A DNA stretch of 15,367 nt from Spirochaetia bacterium (GTDB taxonomy: Bacteria; Spirochaetota; Spirochaetia; Sphaerochaetales; Sphaerochaetaceae), in contig CAAGIP010000216.1 in NCBI GenBank assembly GCA_900769955.1, positions 1-15,367 of the forward strand, read 5' to 3'. Position numbers and translations under genes: made by a program. The notes beneath the pieces are model-generated. The model was not told where the DNA came from. It was given only the letters and a program-made list of their open reading frames with translations, and made no database searches. Below, piece after piece: positions 1-6,981 of the stretch; within the stretch, counting starts at the first letter, position 1, and each line of letters starts with the position of its first letter.

Positions 1-1
1 A

Positions 2-373
2 TTCGCATGCGAACGACCTGATGCATCCGATAAGAAGCAGCTGGAAGAGTTTGCGGATTCGGTCAGGGACAAAACCTGTTCCGCGACTTCAATTCCGGGA
101 AACCGTCCTTATAAAAACATTGGAGGCCTGACACCTGTTCCTCAGCCATCCCCTGACTGCGTCAGGTGCGGCCTCTGCGCACACGGATGTCCTGTCGGTG
201 CAATTGATAAGATGAGTCTTGTTGCTGATGAGGGAAAGTGCATTTCATGCATGCGCTGTCTGAGAAAGTGTCCGCATGATGCCAGAATGGTTGACGCCGC
301 TGCCGTTTCCGCCATCAGATCCCTGATCGGGAAGGCCTGTTCCGTCAGAAAGGAAAACGAACTCTTTCTCTGA
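2..373 (+). CDS. EFR1-type ferredoxin, C-terminal part (5' truncated by window)
   Basis: The frame is open from the left edge and encodes the last 123 residues of an iron-sulfur protein. Two complete 4Fe-4S motifs of form C-x2-C-x2-C-x3-C-P are visible: the first starts at nt 158 (DCVRCGLCAHGCP) and the second follows about 20 residues later (CISCMRCLRKCP). Their position near the C-terminus, preceded by a linker with NRPYKNIGGLTPVP, matches the EFR1 family, in which an N-terminal flavodoxin domain is joined to a di-cluster ferredoxin domain. The flavodoxin half would lie outside the window. Such proteins are thought to shuttle low-potential electrons in anaerobes; the partner here is unknown. 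The stop TGA at 371-373 is 43 nt before the MATE gene. Other bicluster ferredoxin-domain proteins cannot be excluded without the N-terminus. Confidence 0.85.
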   Translation, partial: FACERPDASDKKQLEEFADSVRDKTCSATSIPGNRPYKNIGGLTPVPQPSPDCVRCGLCAHGCPVGAIDKMSLVADEGKCISCMRCLRKCPHDARMVDAAAVSAIRSLIGKACSVRKENELFL

Positions 374-401
374 CCTGTAGAGTTTTTCCGCAAAGATTCA
401 T

Positions 402-407
402 TATAAT
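402..407 (+). promoter_or_regulatory. -10 box (TATAAT) of the MATE gene
   Basis: A perfect TATAAT lies at 402-407, nine nt before the ATG at 417. No convincing -35 hexamer is present at 16-18 bp spacing (379-384 reads AGAGTT). The usual -10 to start-site distance would place the transcript 5' end at about 413-415, so the mRNA would be leaderless or have only 2-4 leader bases if the 417 ATG is used. Confidence 0.55.
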
Positions 408-416
408 CAGCAAGGT

Positions 417-1781
417 ATGAGAAAGAACAGCATGGACATGATAAACGGACCGATAACAGCCTCGATAATAAGGTTCGCCGTTCCGATGCTGCTTTCAGGT
501 CTCCTTCAGATCCTCTTCAATGCTGCGGATACAATCGTGGTCGGGCGTTTTGCAGGGCATACCTCAATGGCTGCGATCGGGGCAACCGCAAGCATAACCA
601 ATCTTCTCGTAAACCTTTTCATGGGGATTTCCATAGGTGTCAATGTGGTTGTCGCCCGGAACATAGGAATGAAGGATGAGGAGAAAGTGGACAGGGCAGT
701 GCATACGGCCATTACACTCTCCGTCATCAGCGGGGTCGCGCTGTCGATTATAGGCTTTGTTTTCTCTCCGCTCTTACTTATTCTCATGGACACGCCCCAT
801 GATGTCATGGATAAAGCAGTCCTTTACATGAGGATCATCTTTCTGGGACAGACATTCAACCTTGTTTATAACTTTGCATCTGCCATATTAAGGGCTGACG
901 GTGATACAAAACGTCCGCTTTATTACCTGACATTCGCAGGACTGCTGAATGTCATACTGAACCTCATCTTCGTCATCGGACTTGGAATGGATGTGGCGGG
1001 AGTCGCCATGGCAACGATAATAAGCCAGGGGGTAAGTGCTGTTCTGGTCATGATGGCGCTATGGAAGGGAGAAGGGAATGTACGCTTCAAATTTTCCCAT
1101 CTTTCACTGAACGGGAGACTTCTGAAGGATATTCTCCACATGGGTGTGCCTGCTGCGCTTCAGTCCGTGCTGTTCAGCCTTTCCAATGTGCTTATACAGT
1201 CGTCGGTGAACACATTCGGTTCCCTCGCCGTTGCAGGCAATACCGCTGCAAACAGCATTGACGGATTTCTTTATACCGTGAACAACTGCTTTGCCCAGAC
1301 CAATCTTTCATTTCTCAGTCAGAATTACGGTGCAGGAAAGAAAGAGAGAATGATTCCGATAATGAGATCATCGATGATCATAACGGTATTGGCTGCCATG
1401 ATTCTCGGTACGATCTGTCTTTTCTTCGGACCTTCGATACTGTCCCTGTACTCTGAAGAGAGTGAAGTGATAGCCTTTGCAATGTACAGGGTGAGAATCG
1501 TCCTCACCGTCTACTTCATCTTTGCCTTTGAGGAAATGACGGTATCATGCATCAGGGCACTGGGATATTCAGTGCTTCCGATGCTGATCAGCGTATTCTG
1601 CATCTGCGGTTTCAGGATTATGTGGATATTCACTTACTTTGCTTCCCACCATACCCTTCAGTCCCTCTACATCGCTTATCCGCTGTCCTGGACACTTGCC
1701 ACGGTATTCCATGTTTCCGTCCTTCTTTATATCTGGAAAAAGAGGAATCCGTTTGCGGAAAACAGAATCAGTAACAGCTGA
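417..1781 (+). CDS. MATE family efflux transporter
   Basis: This is a 454-residue polytopic membrane protein, the normal length for the MATE family, with about 12 hydrophobic segments. The N-terminal signature is typical: a short polar start ending in DMINGPI, then helix 1 (IIRFAVPMLLSGLLQILF), then NAADTIVVGRFAG and a glycine-rich helix 3 (GISIGVNVVVARNIG). The second half repeats this plan (GVPAALQSVLFSLSNVLIQ, NTFGSLAVAGNTAANSIDG), as expected for two pseudo-symmetric bundles. MATE proteins export cationic drugs or metabolites in exchange for Na+ or H+; the substrate cannot be read from sequence. The start is uncertain: ATG 417 is nearly on the promoter's expected start point and has no properly spaced ribosome binding site. 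In-frame ATGs at 432 and 438 would give MDMINGP or MINGP, with a weak GAGAAAG upstream of 432. The gene is probably monocistronic. Confidence 0.93.
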   Translation: MRKNSMDMINGPITASIIRFAVPMLLSGLLQILFNAADTIVVGRFAGHTSMAAIGATASITNLLVNLFMGISIGVNVVVARNIGMKDEEKVDRAVHTAITLSVISGVALSIIGFVFSPLLLILMDTPHDVMDKAVLYMRIIFLGQTFNLVYNFASAILRADGDTKRPLYYLTFAGLLNVILNLIFVIGLGMDVAGVAMATIISQGVSAVLVMMALWKGEGNVRFKFSHLSLNGRLLKDILHMGVPAALQSVLFSLSNVLIQSSVNTFGSLAVAGNTAANSIDGFLYTVNNCFAQTNLSFLSQNYGAGKKERMIPIMRSSMIITVLAAMILGTICLFFGPSILSLYSEESEVIAFAMYRVRIVLTVYFIFAFEEMTVSCIRALGYSVLPMLISVFCICGFRIMWIFTYFASHHTLQSLYIAYPLSWTLATVFHVSVLLYIWKKRNPFAENRISNS

Positions 1782-1785
1782 GTTT

Positions 1786-1807
1786 CAGTCCTCTGATTTC
1801 AGGGCTG
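1786..1807 (+). terminator. weak hairpin after the MATE gene
   Basis: CAGTCCT (1786-1792) and AGGGCTG (1801-1807) form a 7-bp RNA stem with one G-U pair and an 8-nt loop, starting 4 nt after the MATE stop codon. There is no U-tract after it, so termination would be inefficient or Rho-dependent. It lies just upstream of the next promoter. Confidence 0.3.
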
Positions 1808-1810
1808 CCG

Positions 1811-1819
1811 TGTTATAAT
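1811..1819 (+). promoter_or_regulatory. extended -10 promoter of the 1837 operon
   Basis: TGT-TATAAT at 1811-1819 is a perfect extended -10 element (TGn followed by TATAAT). No good -35 is seen at 17 bp (CTCTGA at 1791-1796), which is common for extended -10 promoters. The transcript would begin near 1826, right at the GAGGT ribosome binding site (1826-1830), giving a leader of about 11 nt before ATG 1837. Confidence 0.65.
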
Positions 1820-1836
1820 GCTCCTGAGGTAATAAC

Positions 1837-2469
1837 ATGAAATATTCATTCGGTGAATTCCTTTTTGAGAATGGTAACAGATCTTTTATCAGGATACCCT
1901 TCAACGTTTGGGAGGAAACCGGACTGAAAGGGAACATCCCTTGCAGGTTTGGTCTGGACGGAATAAAGTTCGAGTGCAGGCTTATCCCTAAAGGGGATGG
2001 GTGGTATCTCATTCCCGTGACGAAAAAGGTTCTGGAACAGACAGATCCATCTTCAGAGCATGAAATAACCTTTGAACCGATTGAAGCACTGACACGGATA
2101 AACCATGAGAGCCCCTATTCAGTGGAAAATCCCGTCAGAAAGATTGATTCCATCACCCCGATTCCCATTCAGAACGGACTCTGCGGACAGTGCGCGGTGG
2201 CAATGCTTGCAGGTCTTCCGCTTTCCGATGTAATTGCCCTGATGGGAAAAGGGAAAGCTTCCTGGTCGAAGATCCTGGAAGCTTTGGACTACTACGGAAT
2301 TGCATATGATCCAAAGACAGTTTATTTCAGGGGAAAGCAGACAGAACTTCCCCCATGCTGCATTGTTAATAATGACAACAGGTTCCTGCTTTGGTATAAC
2401 AGTTCCTTTCAGGGAGTATCGGATGTCGACCCTAAGAAGACTGTAAGTTATTTCAGGATAATCATATGA
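1837..2469 (+). CDS. DUF1905 domain fused to a C39-like papain-fold domain
   Basis: This 210-residue protein has two domains. Residues 4-85 match DUF1905, a small AbrB-like beta-barrel: SFIRIPFNVWEETGLKG, then LDGIKFECRLIPKGDGWYLIP. Residues about 105-208 resemble C39-like cysteine peptidases: Q112 and C116 in IQNGLCGQCAVAMLAGLPL occupy the oxyanion-glutamine and nucleophile positions, and a DxDP element (196-199) occupies the place of the catalytic Asp. The segment that should carry the catalytic His (an H-[YW]-[VL]-[LV]-Y-Y pattern in relatives I know) reads RFLLWY, with Arg182 in the His position. The protein may therefore be an inactive binder rather than a protease. No signal peptide or membrane segment is seen, so it is probably cytoplasmic. 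It is first in a three-gene operon. The start is supported by GAGGT six nt upstream. The role is unknown. Confidence 0.75.
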   Translation: MKYSFGEFLFENGNRSFIRIPFNVWEETGLKGNIPCRFGLDGIKFECRLIPKGDGWYLIPVTKKVLEQTDPSSEHEITFEPIEALTRINHESPYSVENPVRKIDSITPIPIQNGLCGQCAVAMLAGLPLSDVIALMGKGKASWSKILEALDYYGIAYDPKTVYFRGKQTELPPCCIVNNDNRFLLWYNSSFQGVSDVDPKKTVSYFRIII

Positions 2470-2488
2470 GAAGGCAGGGAGGAAGGAC

Positions 2489-4237
2489 GTGAAACTATTG
2501 CAGTTCCTTGATAAAGTGGATCAGCAGACAGGAACAATGACTCATGAGCAGCTTGAAGCCTTTGTTCATGAGAGCGCGAGAATACTCAGGGAGAGTGACC
2601 GTGAAGAATTTCTCGATAGGCTGAAACGCTTTTCCGATGTAAAAAAGAAGGAATATGATGACGGCAGGAATGAGCTCTCCATGGCTGTAAGCCGCATCAT
2701 ACCACGACTTGAAAAGATAAAGGCCGGGGATCTGAAACTGGAAAGCCACTATAACGAGGATTATTATGATGACTGGTACGACAGTGATGATGCAGACTTC
2801 CTTTTCTCCGATCCTGAGGATCTGCTTGACGATATTCAGACTTCCATACGGCTGATACACAGCTGTGTGGACATGGAAATGTACGCCGACGGTGCCAGAC
2901 TCGCTGCCGTGCTCTGTGATCTTGAAGTCGTGGCCACAGGTGATTACCTTGATTGCACGGGAGCGTTTCTTGGGTTTGGGGATTTATTCAGGCATGACCT
3001 GCTGTGCGGGGATTATAAAGCATTTGCAGGTGAAGTCCTGTTCCTTGCTTACATGGGTAACCCGATTTTTGAAAGACCTTCTGTTTTATATGAATTGTTC
3101 AGGTATTTCTCCGGCACTGAAGTCAGTCTTGAAACCATCCTTCAGATGGGAAGCCGTGAACTTCCCGAGGCAGATACCTTCCTCCCTCTATGGATAGACT
3201 TTCTTGGCCGTGAGACAGAAAAAGTGGCCGCAAAGCTGCTGGAGGAGGCCATATCCATGGTCACCGACAAAGATCTGATGCTGGATATTGCCAGACGCTT
3301 TGCCGATACCCATCCTGAGATCTATCTTCAGCTTCTTACTTCGAAACCGGATGATGATTGTAAAATGCTCCGGATAGGTCAGGAGGCCATGGACAGGATC
3401 AGTCCTGAGCTCAAAATCAGAAGTGAGATCGCACTGAGGAGCGCATACTATGCTGACAGGCTTGGAAAGCAGGATATAAAGGAGCAGTGCTGGCTTGAAG
3501 CATTTCGCTCCGACACGAGCTTAATCAACTACCTGAGGCTGAAGTTCTTGACAGATAACCCAGTTAAATTCGATGAAAAGACATCTTCCATAATTGATTC
3601 AGTCCGAAGGGAGACCCTGGATAAGGGGAATCAGTTTTATTCATGGGAGAAGAACCGCATTTTTAACAGGATATCTACAGATACATACTGCGTGATGCTG
3701 TTCTTCGAAAGAAGGTTTGATGCGATGGAAGCTGTCGGCATGACAGTCAGGGAGGCCCTTGGCTGGTCATTTACTTTCATGAATGAAGGTCTTGAACTGC
3801 TCCTGCTTTTGCTGTTCGATGGACATAATTATCCCATTGCCATGAAGACAATACTCCGCAGTGTTATGCACGCCTGTAAATTCACCGGGGAAGCTTATTA
3901 CCATGGAAGTGTCAGATCGGATAGGAAAACTGATGAAGAAGTCTTTGGAGAAATAATCAATCAGTGGAAATCATCATTCAGCCTGTCTGCGGGAGAGGCA
4001 AGCATATGGATGACAAAGGTTGAAGGACTGATAAGGAGACGCACCGAAGGCATAATGGATGCAAATAAAAGAAATCATTACGGTGAGTGTGCCATGTACA
4101 TTGCCGCTTTCGGTGAAGTGATTGAAAGCCGTGGTGAAAAGGGTGGAAAGGAATACTTCATGGAAGGCTATAAGCTGGAGTATCCGAAAAGAAGGGCATT
4201 TATTGCTGAACTGAGAAGTTACGGTATGTGGGGGTGA
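2489..4237 (+). CDS. unassigned helical-repeat-like cytoplasmic protein (582 aa)
   Basis: I do not recognise a named family over the whole length. It starts at GTG 2489 behind a strong AGGGAGGAAGG ribosome binding site, 19 nt after the previous stop. No signal peptide or membrane helix is present. The sequence looks almost wholly alpha-helical. The N-terminus (1-80) is charged and probably coiled. Residues about 85-115 form a very acidic, tyrosine-rich stretch (HYNEDYYDDWYDSDDADFLF). After it come repeated helical pairs resembling TPR/HEAT-type solenoids (e.g. DIARRFADTHPEIYLQLL). The last about 60 residues (RNHYGECAMYIAAFGEVIES... KLEYPKRRAFIAELRSYG) resemble the C-terminal helical region of SWIM-zinc-finger-associated hypothetical proteins, but the SWIM cysteine/histidine motif is absent. 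This is a suggestion from memory, not an assignment. A scaffold role for its operon partners is conceivable. Confidence 0.8.
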   Translation: MKLLQFLDKVDQQTGTMTHEQLEAFVHESARILRESDREEFLDRLKRFSDVKKKEYDDGRNELSMAVSRIIPRLEKIKAGDLKLESHYNEDYYDDWYDSDDADFLFSDPEDLLDDIQTSIRLIHSCVDMEMYADGARLAAVLCDLEVVATGDYLDCTGAFLGFGDLFRHDLLCGDYKAFAGEVLFLAYMGNPIFERPSVLYELFRYFSGTEVSLETILQMGSRELPEADTFLPLWIDFLGRETEKVAAKLLEEAISMVTDKDLMLDIARRFADTHPEIYLQLLTSKPDDDCKMLRIGQEAMDRISPELKIRSEIALRSAYYADRLGKQDIKEQCWLEAFRSDTSLINYLRLKFLTDNPVKFDEKTSSIIDSVRRETLDKGNQFYSWEKNRIFNRISTDTYCVMLFFERRFDAMEAVGMTVREALGWSFTFMNEGLELLLLLLFDGHNYPIAMKTILRSVMHACKFTGEAYYHGSVRSDRKTDEEVFGEIINQWKSSFSLSAGEASIWMTKVEGLIRRRTEGIMDANKRNHYGECAMYIAAFGEVIESRGEKGGKEYFMEGYKLEYPKRRAFIAELRSYGMWG

Positions 4238-4239
4238 GT

Positions 4240-4833
4240 ATGACCGAAAGGGAGAAGATGCTTGCAGGAATGCTTTATGACTGTTCTGATCCTGAACTTC
4301 TTGAAAGGTGGCATAAAGCCAAGAACCTGATAAGGGACTATAACCTGACAGACAGTGAGGATATGGAAGCAAAGGACAGGATACTTTCAGAGCTTCTCGG
4401 CGGAAGGGGAAAGAATCTCTGGATCACACCGCCGTTCTTTGCCGATTATGGCAACAACATTTACTTCGGCAGCAACTGTGAAGTCAATATGAACTGCACT
4501 TTCCTTGATGACAACAGGATAGTCATCGGGGACAATGCGCTGATAGCACCAAATGTGCAGATCTACACTGCCTTTCACCCGACCAATGCATCTGACAGGT
4601 TCGGTAAACCCAGAAGTGACGGTTCCTTTGAGTTCTGCCTGACAAGGACGGCACCCGTGATCATCGGAAACAATGTATGGATAGGAGGCGGTGCCATCAT
4701 CATGCCCGGTGTTACTATCGGGGACAATGTCGTTATCGGAGCCGGGAGCGTGGTCACCAGGGACATACAATCTGATAAAATAGCATACGGAAATCCATGC
4801 AGGGTTGTGAGGGACAATACAGCATTGGATTGA
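4240..4833 (+). CDS. maltose/galactoside-type O-acetyltransferase (Maa/LacA family)
   Basis: This 197-residue left-handed beta-helix acyltransferase transfers acetyl from acetyl-CoA to a sugar hydroxyl. The N-terminal Mac domain (MTEREKMLAGMLYDCSDPEL) and PPFFADYGNNIYFG match Maa/LacA. Hexapeptide turns run from about residue 75 to 170 (IVIGDNALIAPNV, IIGNNVWIGGGAIIMPGV, TIGDNVVIGAGSVV). The catalytic His is H113 in YTAFHP. The acceptor sugar cannot be told from sequence. ATG 4240 is chosen over an in-frame GTG at 4228 because the Mac domain starts at MTEREKM and a G-rich GGGGGTG lies just before it. The start is only 2 nt past the stop of the previous gene, so translational coupling is likely. 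It is the last gene of this operon. There is a modest insertion (residues about 120-138) between the catalytic loop and the last coils. Confidence 0.92.
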   Translation: MTEREKMLAGMLYDCSDPELLERWHKAKNLIRDYNLTDSEDMEAKDRILSELLGGRGKNLWITPPFFADYGNNIYFGSNCEVNMNCTFLDDNRIVIGDNALIAPNVQIYTAFHPTNASDRFGKPRSDGSFEFCLTRTAPVIIGNNVWIGGGAIIMPGVTIGDNVVIGAGSVVTRDIQSDKIAYGNPCRVVRDNTALD

Positions 4834-4854
4834 TCCCCTGATTTATCGTATGAT
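4825..4854 (+). promoter_or_regulatory. promoter of the PAP2 operon
   Basis: TTGGAT (4825-4830), 18 bp, then TATGAT (4849-4854), with the -35 overlapping the end of the acetyltransferase gene. The start point should be near 4861, and the AGGAGG ribosome binding site at 4865-4870 precedes ATG 4875. This separates 4875-6979 from the upstream operon, although read-through remains possible. Confidence 0.6.
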
Positions 4855-4867
4855 ATTAAAAATCAGG
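4837..4867 (+). promoter_or_regulatory. inverted repeat spanning -10 and ribosome binding site
   Basis: CCTGATTT (4837-4844) and AAATCAGG (4860-4867) are perfect 8-bp arms with a 15-nt spacer. The spacer contains the TATGAT -10 box, and the right arm overlaps the AGGAGG ribosome binding site. In DNA it could be an operator. In a read-through RNA it would be a stem hiding the ribosome binding site. No U-tract follows, so it is a poor terminator. Confidence 0.45.
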
Positions 4868-4874
4868 AGGCGTC

Positions 4875-5834
4875 ATGGAATTTTTTCTTGACCAGCTTTA
4901 TCAGATACAGCTCATCCGTGATTACTTCGGGCCTGCGGGGATCACGTTCATGAACGCAGTTTCGCAGGGACTTCTTCCTATTCTTGGTCTGATACCGCTT
5001 TATATCTACTGGTGCCGCGACAAGAAGGCAGGATACACAATGGCCTTTGCCTTAAGCGTCGGGAGTCTTTGCAACCACATACTGAAGCTTACTTTCTGCA
5101 TCGAGCGTCCCTGGCTTCTGGACGGAAGGATAACACCTCCTGAGATCGCAATTAAGAATCAGGGAGGATACTCATTCCCGAGCGGTCATGCCCAGCTGGC
5201 TGCGGGGTATCTCTTAGGAAGTGCAGCCTGGCTCAGGAAAAAGAAGGTTTTATCAGGCCTTTGCATCCTTGCACTCCTGCTTATCGGTTTTTCCCGGGTA
5301 TACCTCGGTGTTCACACACTTCTGGATGTCATTGCAGGTATTGCGGAAGCAGCCCTCCTGCTTCTGCTCTTCAGAAAGCTTCTGAAATGGTTCTGGAACA
5401 GCGAAAAGAGAACAACACTTGTCTCGGCATGTCTTGTCATCATTGCATGTTTAAGTGCCGCATATTTCTTTGTTAAACCTTATCCGCTTCACTATGGTGC
5501 TGATGGACAGCTGCTCACTGATCCGAAGACGATGATAACCCTGAGCGGAGTGGGGGCAACCGTCGGTTTTGCACTGGGACTGTTCCTTGAAAGGAAATAC
5601 ATAAGGTTCTCAACCGATGTTCCCTGGAAGGTAAGGCTTGCAAGACTCATTGTCGGAATCATTTTATATCTTCCTCTTTATTACTATGGCAGCACCATGA
5701 TGTCAAAGATTGTGGGAGGCCTTGCCGCCGGATTCATATTCAATCTTGTGCTCTGGACCTTCACACTTGCAGGTTATCCTTTCCTGTTCAGGAAGATTTC
5801 AGTACTGGGAGGAAAGAATCATGGAGAGGAGTGA
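4875..5834 (+). CDS. PAP2-superfamily membrane phosphatase
   Basis: This 319-residue integral membrane protein carries the complete PAP2 (type 2 phosphatidic acid phosphatase) signature: motif 1 KLTFCIERP (K71, R78-P79), motif 2 FPSGH (P102-H105) and motif 3 SRVYLGVHTLLD (S140, R141, H147, D151). H105 and H147 are the expected proton donor and nucleophile. Such enzymes dephosphorylate lipid phosphates (phosphatidate, undecaprenyl or isoprenyl pyrophosphate) at the outer face of the inner membrane. The core ends near residue 170; the remaining about 150 residues add four or five further membrane segments, longer than minimal PAP2 proteins and typical of a larger clade of unknown substrate. The start ATG has an AGGAGG four nt upstream. 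The last 14 nt overlap the next gene. Confidence 0.92.
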   Translation: MEFFLDQLYQIQLIRDYFGPAGITFMNAVSQGLLPILGLIPLYIYWCRDKKAGYTMAFALSVGSLCNHILKLTFCIERPWLLDGRITPPEIAIKNQGGYSFPSGHAQLAAGYLLGSAAWLRKKKVLSGLCILALLLIGFSRVYLGVHTLLDVIAGIAEAALLLLLFRKLLKWFWNSEKRTTLVSACLVIIACLSAAYFFVKPYPLHYGADGQLLTDPKTMITLSGVGATVGFALGLFLERKYIRFSTDVPWKVRLARLIVGIILYLPLYYYGSTMMSKIVGGLAAGFIFNLVLWTFTLAGYPFLFRKISVLGGKNHGEE

Positions 5835-6468
5835 AAAGGACAGAAAAGCACTTGCACTGCTTATATCGGGTGCAGTGCTGACGGTACTTTACCTTGCAAT
5901 TTGCCATATCTTGGGACGTGCTCCCGAGATGAAGCCCTGGCGCTGTCTCGTCAAAGTCCCCATAAATGCGTGCTGGCTTGCAATTGCATGGGTATATGGA
6001 TTTAAGTCAGACAAAAGAATCTTCCTTGCCCTGATCTTCTATGCACTGGGTGACATCATTGCACCAGCCAACTATCTTGCGGGAGGTGCATTCTTCGGTA
6101 TCGGGCACATCTTTGCAATTGACCGCTATATAAGAAAATACGGAATGTCAAAGAGACAGCTTCTATGCTTTGCCGGGATAAGTGCATTCCTCATCACCAC
6201 CCTTGTGCTGACACTTGGTTTTGACTGGAGGGTTCCTCTGATCGCAGTGTACATCATGATCCTGGCCGCACTTCCTGTATCATCGTTCGGAAACAGATAC
6301 TTCTTCATCACTGTTTGCATATTCCTCTTTTCCGATGTGATCGCATACGTGAGGAAAATGTTCTTCAACGTGAACTGGCTCTATGATATCACGCTTCCCG
6401 TCTACTATGCCGCGATAGTGATGTACTCATTTTCCTTCCGGAAAAAGGAGGGTTCCTGTGGAACCTGA
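5821..6468 (+). CDS. YhhN/TMEM86-family protein (lysoplasmalogenase-like)
   Basis: This 215-residue protein has about 7-8 membrane helices. Features fitting the YhhN/TMEM86 family are the GD pair in FYALGDIIAPANYLAGGAFF (G77-D78) followed by GIGHIFA (H96), the later FLFSDVIAYVRKMFF, and the closing helix LPVYYAAIVMYSF. Characterised members hydrolyse the vinyl-ether bond of lysoplasmalogens, giving a fatty aldehyde and a glycerophospho-head group; others are uncharacterised. The start at ATG 5821 is preferred to an in-frame ATG at 5710 because of GGGAGG at 5807-5812 and because the longer version would lie deep inside the PAP2 gene. The overlap with both neighbours indicates tight co-expression with a lipid-phosphate phosphatase, which fits a membrane-lipid role. 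Confidence 0.82.
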   Translation: MERSEKDRKALALLISGAVLTVLYLAICHILGRAPEMKPWRCLVKVPINACWLAIAWVYGFKSDKRIFLALIFYALGDIIAPANYLAGGAFFGIGHIFAIDRYIRKYGMSKRQLLCFAGISAFLITTLVLTLGFDWRVPLIAVYIMILAALPVSSFGNRYFFITVCIFLFSDVIAYVRKMFFNVNWLYDITLPVYYAAIVMYSFSFRKKEGSCGT

Positions 6469-6979
6469 AAGATGCACATACGATGATTTTGATTCCCTCA
6501 GAGCTTTCTACAGGTACGTCATAGAAAATACACCTGATATGGAAGTTCACTGTCCATGGGTATATGGAAAGCATCCGACTGACGGGATGATCTTAAAGTA
6601 CATTGAGGATGGATGCATGTATGTGTTAAGGGAAGACGGTAACATCATTGCAGCAGTGGCGCTTGTCCCATATCAGGATGAGGAGTACCGTGACCTCGAC
6701 TGGGGCACCGGTGCTTCTGATGACGAAGTGATGGTTGTCCACATCCTTGCGGTCCATCCCGATTGCCAGGGCAGGGGAGTAGCACGGGAACTGATGAAAG
6801 CAGTAATCGGAATCGCACGGGAGAGAAAGCTGAAGACTGTGCGTTTTGATGCACTTTCCACCAACACTCCAGCCCATAAGCTTTATGAGAAGTGCGGCTT
6901 CACACCAAGGGGAAGTGCTTCGTGGTATGCTTCAAACACGGGTATTACCGCATTTAGATTATTTGAGTATATACTTTAG
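6458..6979 (+). CDS. GNAT family N-acetyltransferase
   Basis: This 173-residue protein has a standard GNAT fold. The acetyl-CoA-binding motif A is VHILAVHPDCQGRGVARELM (QGRGVA at 104-109). The following strand and helix carry VRFDALSTNTPAHKLYEKCGF, the usual motif B region. The substrate (amino acid, peptide N-terminus or small amine) is not evident. Translation begins at GTG 6458, inside the end of the previous gene, with an AAGGAGGG ribosome binding site at 6445-6452. The 11-nt overlap implies coupled translation in the PAP2 operon. Confidence 0.9.
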   Translation: MEPERCTYDDFDSLRAFYRYVIENTPDMEVHCPWVYGKHPTDGMILKYIEDGCMYVLREDGNIIAAVALVPYQDEEYRDLDWGTGASDDEVMVVHILAVHPDCQGRGVARELMKAVIGIARERKLKTVRFDALSTNTPAHKLYEKCGFTPRGSASWYASNTGITAFRLFEYIL

Positions 6980-6981
6980 CC

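Noticed and set aside
142..393. Minus-strand 83-codon frame opposite the ferredoxin gene, and similar antisense frames elsewhere
   Set aside because: They mirror well-supported coding regions and show no domain, start signal or composition of their own.
4228..4239. GTG 4228 as the acetyltransferase start
   Set aside because: The Mac domain begins at MTEREKM; ATG 4240 has a G-rich site just upstream, and GTG would add only four unrelated residues.
5710..5820. Longer YhhN-family start at in-frame ATG 5710
   Set aside because: It lies deep in the PAP2 gene, has no ribosome binding site, and the added residues are unlike the family; ATG 5821 has GGGAGG at good spacing.
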